64,000 bases of DNA, from the NCBI RefSeq assembly GCF_001522545.3, contig NC_031783.1, positions 603,868 through 667,867 of the forward strand, written 5' to 3'. The first letter of the stretch is position 1, and the number at the start of each line of letters is the position of its first letter. Under the pieces are notes generated by a model, which ran no database searches, was not told the origin of the DNA, and worked only from the letters and a program-made list of their open reading frames with translations. The position numbers and the translations under genes are program-made. Shown piece by piece: positions 47,003 through 56,270 of this stretch. This DNA is from Parus major (Eukaryota; Chordata; Aves; Passeriformes; Paridae).

Positions 47003-47367
47003 NNNNNNNNNNNNNNNNNNNNNNNNNNNNNNNNNNNNNNNNNNNNNNNNNNNNNNNNNNNNNNNNNNNNNNNNNNNNNNNNNNNNNNNNNNNNNNNNNN
47101 NNNNNNNNNNNNNNNNNNNNNNNNNNNNNNNNNNNNNNNNNNNNNNNNNNNNNNNNNNNNNNNNNNNNNNNNNNNNNNNNNNNNNNNNNNNNNNNNNNNN
47201 NNNNNNNNNNNNNNNNNNNNNNNNNNNNNNNNNNNNNNNNNNNNNNNNNNNNNNNNNNNNNNNNNNNNNNNNNNNNNNNNNNNNNNNNNNNNNNNNNNNN
47301 NNNNNNNNNNNNNNNNNNNNNNNNNNNNNNNNNNNNNNNNNNNNNNNNNNNNNNNNNNNNNNNNNNN
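47003..47367. other. Assembly gap (365 N) inside minisatellite DNA
   Basis: The left side ends in the 36-bp repeat and the right side opens in a different ~31-bp repeat. Confidence 0.99.
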
Positions 47368-47416
47368 ACACCGGGCCAGCGGCACCGGGAGCTCCGGGAC
47401 ACCGGGCCAGCGCCGT
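47368..47416. repeat. GC-rich ~31-bp tandem repeat at the right gap edge
   Basis: ACACCGGGCCAGCG occurs twice, 31 bases apart, separated by GCACCGGGAGCTCCGGG. It differs from the left-hand repeat except for the shared GGAGCTCC core. Confidence 0.7.
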
Positions 47417-48421
47417 GCCGTGTCTGGCCAGTGGTCCCTTCATCAGCCGGCGTTGGCACCCCCAGAGCAGTGTCCTGGAGCAAGCTGAGTGCACTGTTCC
47501 CGCTGAGCAGCACGGCCCGGCCCGGTCCAGCAGCCTGGGCAGAGGACACCTCCTGGTACAGTTCAGCACAGGTTCTGTTGGGTACCACGACCTCACAAAC
47601 ACCATCACCACGTTCTTTATTAGTGTCCTTCTTTATCCAGCTTCATGGCTACATGCTGACAGTGCCTTTGCTGGCTCAGAGACGTGTCCAAGAGGACTGC
47701 TGGCTGCAGTTCCAGGGTGGGAAGAGGGGAGACAAACGTAGGCTTTCCTAAAATATGGTCAAAGAGCAGAACACCAAGTGCAGCCCAGTGCTTAATCTCA
47801 GCTCTAGGATGAAATATGGTCTCTGTCCCAATAAAGTAGATAAACTGAGCCAAGGCTGGAGTTCCAGTCCTTTGTTAGTACCATCTCCTGGAGAGAAAGT
47901 GTCTTTTGGCAGCAAATGTGATGGAAACAGACCAGACAATGCTTGAGGACACAGCCAGCCTCAGAGGGGATCTGATGGCTCTTGCACAACCCTTCAAGAA
48001 GCTTATGGGCTCAAACACCTGTACATGATCCAGCATTCATGACAAGGAACTTTTTTCTCTGGCACTGTTGTTCCATTTCCCATCCTAGACTCAGAGCTGG
48101 CTCTCCAAAGGCTGTCCTGCCATGGCATCCAGGGATGTGGCCTCTATTTCCCTTCTCAGCTTTCCTCTGCTCCACTCTGCCTCCTGCTATCTCCCCAAAG
48201 GCTGCCTCCAAAGCATGCAGTGCTGAGGCAGAGGAGCTACAAGGAGCACTGGACATGCTGCTGCTCAGTGGGTGGAATCAGCATCCCGGGAACTCCAGGA
48301 TCCCTGCTGTGGAACCCCAGCAGCTCTGGCAGCACTGGCTCCAAAGCCCCAGCTTCTTTTAGTGGTATGCAAGACCCCCTGAGAAAATGTCCAAATCTTA
48401 CCTAAAATGATGGGGGGGGGG

Positions 48422-48472
48422 NNNNNNNNNNNNNNNNNNNNNNNNNNNNNNNNNNNNNNNNNNNNNNNNNNN
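48422..48472. other. Assembly gap (51 N) after a poly-G run
   Basis: A run of G residues (48413-48421) immediately precedes the gap, suggesting homopolymer-related sequencing failure. Confidence 0.98.
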
Positions 48473-49604
48473 TCTCATTCTCCAGCATGGGGACATCACT
48501 GGTTTCCATGGACCATGTTCACAGGTGACAAACCACAGGACATGGCTGATCTAGTCAGGTGGTCTATGAGCAACCATGTCCCATATCTGGATACCCTTCA
48601 CTCCCAGCTTCCAGATGCAGGAAGGAGTCTTTCCCATCACATGCTCTGTCATATTGCTGGGACCATGGGCTTCTCTGAGGACTCCTCTCCCTTTTTAGGA
48701 TATCAGTGTGATGCTGGAGAGCAGGGTCTCCTACCATACCCCAGGAGTGGTCCACAGGCCCTTGGTGGTCTGTGTCCCACTCCAGGGTGCCTGGTAGGAA
48801 GCCAAGGTTCTTTGGGCAAGTGATTGAGGTTTCTTGGGAAGAATGGTGGGGCCTACAAACAGATGGGCAGAATCAATTCACTGAAATTCACTGATGGGCT
48901 TGGACATGACTGCAACAGCCACATCACACATCTGTTTCAGGGTTTGGGTCAGACTCATCCAGACAAAAAAAGTAAAATATGTAGACTGTTTTGCTGTTTG
49001 CAAACAGGCCCTGCTCTTTTTTTTTGTGAATGGATTCATTCACCATCCTTCTGAAAGGGCCATTTTAGCCAATGGCCGGTTCGCAAGAGCTGCCTCCCAG
49101 CTCCTCATGATTTGCTCTTCGTGGCTGTGTGTCTTTGATTGGGCTCCCGGTGCCACATGATGCTGTCCCGTCTCCTTGCCGGGGTGTCTGACAGTTTTGG
49201 GCAGAATACCAAATAGCTAACGCCAAAGAGCAGCCATGTCCCTGGGATGCTGCTGCTGTTAATGTTTGGTTTTAATCACTGAGGGGGAGGGGAGGCTCGT
49301 GCATGGCTTTTGCAGATGAGCCAGCAGCCCTTCTGACACCTCTGGAGTGTCAGTGAGTAAAGCCTTACGCTCCCTCATGGAGAGCTTTGCAGCCCCTCAG
49401 GGTCCTGCTCTGCCGAGCAGCAGCTGGGCACATGGTTGGGTTTGCTGTGCATGGACACAGCGAAGGAGAACTGCACACGAGTGGAAAGGCACCTTGGGGT
49501 ATGTTCTGCACAGAGAAAGCAGAACCCCACCCTTTGTACCCAGTAGCCCTGAGGAGGTGGTGAGACGAGCTCACCTCTGCCCACCCTGCAGGACACACCT
49601 GTGA

Positions 49605-49665
49605 TCATCACAGCATCACTGAGGCTGGAAAAGACCTCTGAGATCATTGAGCACAGTGCACCCTG
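49605..49665 (-). mobile_element. Short CR1 LINE 3' tail remnant
   Basis: The CACAGCATCACTGAGGCTGG, AAAAGACCTCTGAGATCATT and GAGCACAGT order matches the reverse-oriented CR1 terminus. Only the extreme 3' end is present. Confidence 0.7.
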
Positions 49666-52600
49666 GCATTATTAACCTCAGCAGTGTGGCTTGATTTTCA
49701 TTGTGGTGATGAATGAGGAGCTGGGGGTGCCTGAGGAAGTAGGTCCAGCTCAGCTGGAGCTCGTGACCAGCAGCTGTCACCAGGGAGCTGTCACCAGACA
49801 CTGGCTTTCCCTGATAGCTCCTGGTGGCCATGACAGGCTACGAAGCAGATTGACAACTTTTGCTCATGCTGGAGGGGAAGATGAATGTGATTTTGCATGT
49901 TGAGAAAAGGTTTACCCTGGACTTTAATGTTTGAGGAGGGCAATTACTACCTCCAGTCCATTTGTCTGCCTTTCTAGGAATGATGAGTGATGGGCTTAGG
50001 TCATCACCTGGGTCTGCATTAGATATCTCAAAAGCTGGCACTGAACATCTGCGAGCTCTGGCCTGGTGAATCTGAGTTACCTTGGCAGAGCTGGAGTGCT
50101 GACAGAAACTGCATTCCTGGACACCGGCCTTAGCTGAAAGGACATGAGCTAAATGGGGAGAGGCAGGGCAGAAAATGGGGATGAAATACCTTTTTCCAAT
50201 GAGACAAAAGAGTTAACCTGATGCTGGTGTCAAAACCAAACTGGGATGTGAAAGAGTAATGGAAAAGTGACTCCATTGCATTGAGTCAAGTGTCAGGAGC
50301 CATCCTGAACTCATTCTCTCTCTCAAGAGAAACAGGATAATCCAAATTTGGGGTTCATGTATGGGAAAGCAATTCACCAAGTGATAGAAGGGCCTTGACA
50401 TGCAGAAGGAAGAGATGGAGACCTCCGCAGACCTGAGAGAGGGGCTCTTTGCTTCAGTCAGCCTTTGTGGGGACTACAAGGAAGAGATCCTGATGTGATC
50501 CAGTCAAGGGAGCTGCCCCTGAACAGCATGTGGTGTTAGAGCAGGTGAGCTCTGGCCAGTGCTGCCTTTGCTTTCCCGTCCTTCTAAGGGACATGTGCCT
50601 ACAGGGCTTGGGACATCCATTGGGTCCCATGGAACTTCCTTCACTGTACTCTGTCTGGCCTGAAGGCAGAAGTGGTTAAAAGGCTGATCCTTCAGATAAC
50701 CACCTTCTGCTTAAGCGTGGAGACTCAGTGTAGAGAAGGGACACTGCAAAGCGTGGGGCTCACTGTGGCTGCACAGGAACAGCTGGGTGCCCAGGAGTGG
50801 GGGTTCACAGCCCTGTCAGTGAGTGCCCGTGGCCATGAATGGCTTTTGACAACGCAATGACAGGCGGGACCCCAGTCAGAGGATGGCACCCACCCTCTAA
50901 CTCAGGGTTAGAGTGAGCTCCAGGCCTTTTTCCCAGGCCATGACCCCAGAACAGAGTGGGAAAGGCCCGTGTCTTCAGAAGGCGGCACCCACCACATCTC
51001 GGGGTTCAGCTGGTTCTGCCTGTTCTGCCCCTTTTCCCCTGCAGCTCATCCCTTAATCACAAGCAGCTTGGGGAGACAATGCAATAACCGCACCAAAGAA
51101 CCAGGCTTGTTCCCCTTTGTCTTTCTCTCCTTTGAGGCTCAGCAGTTGAGGCGAGCCATCACGCCCACAGCCCGGCCGTCACACGTCCGTCACACGCCGC
51201 CTCCCAGGGCAAGCCAAGCTCCTCGGCGTGAGGGCACCGCACATAAGCACCAGGTGAGCGCGGTCCAGCGCTGTGGCACGTTGGCAAGGCAGGGCCAGGT
51301 GGGCAGGCACACACCCCTCGGGGCTGCTCTCCGCTCCCCAGCCCTCGCCGAGCACCTTGGCTGTAAGCTCTTGTGCTTTCACCTCCAGACAAGCCATCAT
51401 CTCGAGCGGGACCACTGAGTTCTCCCCAGAGACGGAAGCAGCCCCCCTCCTCCCTCCAGCACATGGCATGGAGGCTTTTAGGTTGGTTTTTGCTGAGTTC
51501 ACACAAATCTCGCCTTCCCCTTTCCCAACCCCCCTTCCCCGCGCAACTGAACTCGGCCATTGAGCCCAGCGAATGGTTTATTTCCCAGGTTAGCACAAAG
51601 CAGGGGTCTCTGTGTGCCCCTGAACCAGCAGAACAAAACGCACAAAGACGTTAGAGGGCCATTTGTAACCAAATCCCAACACACCAGATACTGTTGGGAT
51701 TATGTCAGAAATATTTTCCCAGAATGCCTTCCCCCCATGCTCCCTCCTACAGATGTTCAGCCCCCACACCACAGATGTTGTTCCTCTTGCAAAATGAGCT
51801 TTCCCCTTTCTCTCTGAAATGCCCCTGATGTTTTGCACATTGTCTTTGCCGAAGTCTCCTTTTCACCCTGCCCTCTGCATCCCCCCCTTCCCCAGTCCCT
51901 CACTGACAAATGTGTGGAAAGGCCAGCCTGCCTCCTCAAGCGTGGATGAGGGGATTGCTGGAGGGCTCTGCAGGGATGTGGACTATTGGATGTCACTGTC
52001 TTTCCTGCCTCGTCCCCACCATGCCCATCTCAACAACTCTCTCCCTGTTTTAGCTTCAGTCTGTGACCTCCAGGCTCTGCAGACCTGTTTCACGGGACTC
52101 ACTGGACCTCAGTCCCCTCAGACAATGATGCAGGGATACAAGCCAGACCTCTTGGAGGGTCCTGGTGCCTTCCCATGGGCTTGGCATCATGCTGCTCTCC
52201 TGTGCTGCATGCCAAGCTGGAGTGGGGCAGGGTCTCCTTGCTGCTTCACAGCTGCCTTGGGGGAGAACTTCTCACTGGCCAGGGCCTTTGGCAGCAGTTT
52301 GTTCCTCAGGGATGCCGGGTACATTTCAGACACCGGTGGGAATGGCCAGACCTTCCCCTTCAGCACAGCAGCCCATGCAGAACACGCAGGGGAATGACCT
52401 GGCAGCCCATCAGGGCCGCACTCCAAGCCCTCTGACCAACTGCCAGACCGACAGATCTCCGTCGGTAGCGGGCTCGCACTGCCAGTGCCCTCGGTCTCAG
52501 GTGCTGGGCTCCTCCCCAGCCCGGCTGTCGGAGCCTGCCCGTGTGGAGCCATCCTGTTTCTGCCTTGCCCTTGCTCCATGAGCTCCGGTTGGAGTGCAGG

Positions 52601-53213
52601 GATCGGCCTGGCCCCAGCACAGGAGCTGTGGGCACTCCACACCATCTGCTGCTGACCCCCGCACACACCCAGAGACGCCGCGGGCAGGGATGCCGGACCC
52701 AGGGCTCCGTCGTGCAGCATAGCAGGGTGCAGGGCTCATCTCCATCCTTCCCTCCTTTGCTAGTAGCGGCAGCCGAGAAAAAGCATTTGTTCTGACACAC
52801 GTGGGGCTGCCAAGCTGTGTCAGGCGCTTTGATGGCCGGGGCAGTAACCTCGACTGCTTCCTCTGCCAGCAGGAGAGCCAAATCCAAGAGCCGCAGAGAA
52901 TGGAACCTCCCAGGGACTTCAGATGACACCTCCAGTCCGGGACATCGCAGCTCTTTTGTGTGTTGTTTGTTCTCTCCGGTCGGTGCTTTTCTCTCTACCC
53001 AACAGGTTATACACGCAAAGAAACCCCAGAGCGGGATCCCGGAGGGACAGAAGCCGGTGGAGCTGTCCCGACTTTTGGGGCATCTCATGATTTACACCAG
53101 CATGGGCCAGGCAAAGCCCTTTACTCATCACCTGCTCTGAGCAAGAATCCGAGTCTCCATTGGTCTCCCCGGCAGCTGGAGTGCAGCACGAGGTTTTTTC
53201 TTCAAAGATAGAG

Positions 53214-53219
53214 TTTATT
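53214..53219 (-). promoter_or_regulatory. Candidate poly(A) signal (AATAAA) of the noggin-family gene
   Basis: The minus strand reads AGCAATAAACTC. The AT-rich 3' UTR-like composition ends just after this point, which supports its use as the cleavage signal. Confidence 0.5.
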
Positions 53220-53745
53220 GCTAAAAATGTTTTGATCAGTGATAGCTCATATTTACAATGATATGTTTTTAAAGGAATATTCAAGTAAACATTTCCAATA
53301 GTTTCTGGCATAATCTCTAGCTTTTTTTTCCCTATACACAAAAGTTAAAAATAAATAAACTGTACACAGAAAATTTCCTTTAACATCTCTACATGACTAT
53401 ATGTATTCCCACACAACAAAACAATTCCACTCTTTCATAGATTTGTACTTTTCTTTAAAATCTCCTTCTTAATTAATTGTTATACACTTTTAAAAAAAAC
53501 CCTAGAGAGCTTGGCAAATTAGTTCAAACATCAGTGACAAGATCTGGAGTAGACAAAAAAAAATACAGCACAGAGAAACAAACGTTCAGGGATGGTGTGG
53601 TTCTTGATTTTCATTTTTTTACACCCCCGCCCCTTTTCTCCTTTTGATAAAAACATCTTTACAAGAAATTTCTGCCCTTCCCTTTGGCAGGGAAGTGCTT
53701 GGGTTCTGTGGGGATGGGTTTAAAATGTGGTCCTATGTCTTTAAA

Positions 53746-53783
53746 ATAATAATAATAACAATAATAATTATAATAATAATAAA
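53746..53783. repeat. (AAT)n microsatellite
   Basis: An imperfect run of AAT/AAC triplets lies within the presumed noggin 3' UTR. Confidence 0.8.
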
Positions 53784-53835
53784 AAACCAGTTGCAATTTC
53801 TCCCCCATTTCCTTTAAAATCTCTCTATTTACATG

Positions 53836-54290
53836 GCTGGTAGGTTTTTTTTCCTTTTTTTTTTTTTTTCCAGTTTTTTTTTTTTTTTAATTTTCCTTTT
53901 GTTAGAAGGCTATATACGTATAAAAATAGACATCTGATTGTAGTGCTTTACTGTGCCTTTGGCCTGCCCTGCAGTTCCTGGGTTTGCTTTTCCCCCTTTT
54001 GAATAAAATAACATTAAAATAAGTCCAAGGGAAAAAAAGATTAACAACAAAAAATCAAACAAGAACAAAAAAAAAAAAAACAAAACCCACAAAAAACCCA
54101 AAAAAATAACCAAAAAAATAAACCAAAACAAAACCAAAAAACAAGAAGAAAACAAACCAAAACCCCAAAGCGATTCATCTTCTCCCACTTCGCTCTGGGG
54201 GGTGGGGGAAAAAAAACCAAAAAAAACCCTAAAAAAACTATCCCAAAAATACCCAACCCCCCCCAAAAAACCCACCCGAAAAACCTTCCT
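53836..54290. repeat. T-rich then A-rich low-complexity tracts in the noggin 3' UTR
   Basis: Long T runs at 53847-53889 are followed by A-rich AAAACC/AAAAAC-type sequence at 54028-54280. In transcript sense these become A-rich and U-rich respectively, so the mRNA could pair internally across this span. Confidence 0.65.
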
Positions 54291-54342
54291 CCCCTAAAGT
54301 GATCCGGAGGAGGAGGGCGGCAGTGCAAGGGGCCGGGGAGGC

Positions 54343-54975
54343 TTAGCAGGAGCACTTGCACTCGGAGATGAGCGGGTACTGCACGGGGATCCAAGTGCAG
54401 TACTTCTGACTGGACCAGCCCTGGCAGTGCCAGCGCAGGAAGGTCTTGGTGACCGACTTGACGGGCTTGCAGAACATGCCCTCGGGCAGCGAGCAGGACT
54501 TCTCGGCCAGGCAGTTGCCCTCCTTGATGTAGCGCGGCCAGAAGCGCACCCCCAGGTCCTTCCAGGCGTAGAGGACGGGGCAGTGGGTGTGCGCCCACAG
54601 CCACTGCAGCACCTTCCGCCGCGCCTTCTTGCCCAGCCGCAGGCGCGGGCCCCGGGGCGGCCCCAGCTCCAGCCGCCGCAGCTCGGCCGGCAGCGCCGCC
54701 CGCCCCCGCCCCGCCGCCGCCGCGGCGCCCGAGGCGTTGGCCGGCCCCGGCACGGCCACGGCCATGAAGCCGGGGTCGAAATGGCTGCCCAGCTTCTTTC
54801 TCAGCGTCCTCTCGTCCAGGTCCTGCTCCTTGGGGTCGTACTCGGGGTCCGGGTGCTCCACGATGTCCTTGACGGGCAGGTTGTCGCTGGGCGAGGGTCG
54901 CAGGCGCAGGAAGGGCTGCCCGCCCGCCGGCAGCCCCAGGCAGAGGCAGAGCAGCAGCGCCCGGATCGCCGTCAT
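54343..54975 (-). CDS. NOG2: Noggin-family secreted BMP antagonist, probably noggin-2, single exon
   Basis: Noggins are secreted dimeric cystine-knot proteins that bind BMP ligands and block both receptor sites. This ORF is 210 aa in one exon, as in other noggins (human NOG is 232). It has a signal peptide 1-19 (MTAIRALLLCLCLGLPAGG), then the receptor-blocking clip (LRLRPSPSDNLP, HPDPEYDPKEQDLDE, GSHFDPGFM). A variable Ala/Gly linker carries sequon N80. A basic heparan-binding patch lies at 116-121 (KKARRK), and the C-terminal knot has nine cysteines (C132, 155, 161, 169, 184, 193, 206, 208, 210) ending CKCSC. The signal, clip and linker differ from avian NOG, and the QPFLRLRPSPSDNLPV form fits noggin-2, a paralogue absent from mammals. 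The ATG has A at -3. The ORF is intact and very GC-rich. Noggin family is certain; the paralogue call is moderate. Confidence 0.93.
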   Translation of the reverse strand: MTAIRALLLCLCLGLPAGGQPFLRLRPSPSDNLPVKDIVEHPDPEYDPKEQDLDERTLRKKLGSHFDPGFMAVAVPGPANASGAAAAAGRGRAALPAELRRLELGPPRGPRLRLGKKARRKVLQWLWAHTHCPVLYAWKDLGVRFWPRYIKEGNCLAEKSCSLPEGMFCKPVKSVTKTFLRWHCQGWSSQKYCTWIPVQYPLISECKCSC

Positions 54976-55017
54976 GCTCCGGGCGGGCCCCGGCGCTGCT
55001 CCCGGTGGCCTCGGCTC

Positions 55018-55059
55018 CTAGCGCTGCCCGGCGGCGCCCGCCGGCTCCCGGGGGCTCAT
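55018..55059 (-). other. Upstream ORF (13 aa) nearest the noggin start
   Basis: ATG at 55059-55057 runs 13 codons to TAG at 55020-55018, ending 42 bases before the noggin ATG. It would lie in the 5' UTR whichever TATA-like element is used, so it could lower translation of the main ORF. Confidence 0.4.
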
Positions 55060-55099
55060 AAATAGGCAGAGACACCAGTGTCCGGCGGGGCCCGTTACT

Positions 55100-55135
55100 T
55101 TAAATAGCCCGGCCGGGGTTGTGTGACAGCCGCAT
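55100..55135 (-). other. Upstream ORF (11 aa) in the noggin 5' region
   Basis: ATG at 55135-55133 to TAA at 55102-55100. The stop overlaps the TATTTAAA motif, so this ORF is transcribed only if initiation occurs farther upstream. Confidence 0.35.
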
Positions 55136-55319
55136 CTGAGGCTCGCCCCGCGCCCGCGGCCGCTGGCTCCCGGGGCTCCCCGCCGGGCCGGCTCCAGCCG
55201 CGGTCGGCAGCGCCGGGGGGTCCGAGCCTCCCCCGCGGGGGAGGGCAGGGCACGGCGGCGGCCGAGCCTTCCTCCTCCTCTGCCGCCGCCGCTCTCGCTC
55301 GCTCGCTCCCCCTCAAAAT

Positions 55320-55346
55320 TCACAGCGGACTCGTCTCCATCGCCAT
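55320..55346 (-). other. Upstream ORF (8 aa) in the noggin 5' region
   Basis: ATG at 55346-55344 with a second in-frame ATG at its third codon, ending at TGA 55322-55320. It is transcribed only if the distal TATA box at 55434-55441 is used. Confidence 0.35.
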
Positions 55347-55433
55347 GGTGACAGCTGGGCCGAGCCCCACGACAGCTCGTCTAGACGGTGTGACAGGGTT
55401 TGGCGTGAGACCGGAGCCCGAGAATAAAACCCT

Positions 55434-55441
55434 CCTTTATA
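55434..55441 (-). promoter_or_regulatory. TATA box, noggin candidate core promoter
   Basis: The minus strand reads GGCTATAAAGGAGGG, a near-consensus TATA element within a CpG island. Initiation about 30 bases downstream would give a 5' UTR of about 430 bases. Confidence 0.5.
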
Positions 55442-55870
55442 GCCGGGCGCGCCGGGCGAGGGGGCGGGAGGAGGGTCACGGCGCCGGGGCGCTCGAGCGG
55501 CCCCCGCGCGGGCACGGCCGGGGCACGGGGCTCAGGCGGCGGCGGGCGGCGGCGGCAGCGCCCGCGGCCCGGCCGGGTTCCTCCTCATGGCGAGCGGTGG
55601 GGGCGGCCCGCGGGCCCCCGGGGCATCCTCGGCGTGATGGGGCTGGGGGGCCGGAGGGTGTCCCCGGCACCGGCGAGGCGGCGCGTCCCTATTTCCTGGC
55701 GGCTCCTCGGCGGGGACGGGCAGGGGCGGGCTCGGCCGCCGCTCAGCAGCAGCTCCGGCGACCCATGCCGCTGCCGCTGCTCCGGGGACCCGGTCGTCCC
55801 CACCGCGCTCAGCGCATCCAGCCGCGGCTCCGCTCCGTGCCCTGCGCTGCTGGCTCGGCGCGGTGCAGCC

Positions 55871-55907
55871 CGGCTCAGCTCAGCTCGGCTCGGCTCGGCT
55901 CGGCTCA
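55871..55907. repeat. (CGGCT)n / (CAGCT) pentanucleotide repeat
   Basis: Seven tandem pentamers CGGCT with CAGCT variants lie within the noggin CpG island. The repeat is unstable in principle and could vary among individuals. Confidence 0.85.
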
Positions 55908-56270
55908 GTGTCGCCGGTGTCACCCGGTGTCCCGCCCGCCGCCGCCGCCCGCCCGCCGCGCTCTGCCGCGCCGCCGCTGCCGCCCAAGTTAAATACGCGC
56001 CCGGCTCGCGGCCGCCCCGCCCCCCCGGCACTTTCACTTCGCAGTGAGTGACAGCCGGGTCCTGCCGCCACCCCCGAGCCGCCCACCCCCCTCCGCTCAG
56101 CCGGGTCCCACCTGCGGCCCCGGGCTCGCCGGGAGCCGTCATCCCGGCAGCGAGCACGGCACGGGGCTGCAGGGGATGGCCCCGGAGCAGCGGGGCACCG
56201 CAGCAGCCTCGGGTCCGGGCACCTCGCCCGCACCCCGGGTAGCGGGACCCTCATTCTGCCTCTGCCTTCC

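Larger units (their letters stand above)
47417..53195. other. Intergenic stretch between the minisatellite and the noggin 3' end
   Basis: About 5.8 kb with no recognisable coding exon. It includes a small gap (48422-48472) after a poly-G run and a short CR1 tail (49605-49665). Segment 49040-49280 is free of repeats and could be a conserved element. Segment 51160-51270 is mildly CpG-rich. Confidence 0.5.
53196..54342 (-). other. Predicted 3' UTR of the noggin-family gene
   Basis: An AT-rich block of about 1.1 kb runs directly from the stop codon. It contrasts sharply with the GC-rich coding exon and with the DNA beyond about 53200. The first clear minus-strand AATAAA in the right place is at 53214-53219. 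The block contains U-rich runs (minus sense), an (AAT)n stretch and two perfect TGTAAATA motifs (53250-53257, 53826-53833). Extent is inferred from composition and the poly(A) signal. Confidence 0.6.
54976..56270 (-). promoter_or_regulatory. CpG island with promoter and 5' UTR of the noggin-family gene
   Basis: Very CpG-rich DNA extends about 1.3 kb upstream of the ATG. On the minus strand a canonical TATAAAGG lies at 55434-55441, and a weaker TATTTAAAG lies at 55098-55106. Three short ATG-initiated upstream ORFs lie between the TATA box and the main ATG. Long plus-strand open frames here reflect lack of stop codons in GC-rich DNA. Confidence 0.65.

Noticed and set aside
46392..47741. 449-codon plus frame across the 47003-47367 gap
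   Set aside because: Length is supplied by N bases and a 36-bp minisatellite (a multiple of three). No conserved motif.
54427..55065. 212-aa plus-strand frame opposite the noggin gene
   Set aside because: Antisense shadow of a GC-rich coding exon; low-complexity composition.
54041..55075. 344-codon minus frame overlapping noggin in another frame
   Set aside because: Its first codon is GTG, not ATG. The translation is Ala/Gly/Arg low complexity and then runs into U-rich 3' UTR.
55123..55992. 289-aa plus-strand frame in the noggin CpG island as a divergent gene
   Set aside because: Ala/Arg/Gly/Pro-rich translation with no recognisable domain, as expected of stop-poor GC-rich DNA. A divergent non-coding transcript cannot be excluded.
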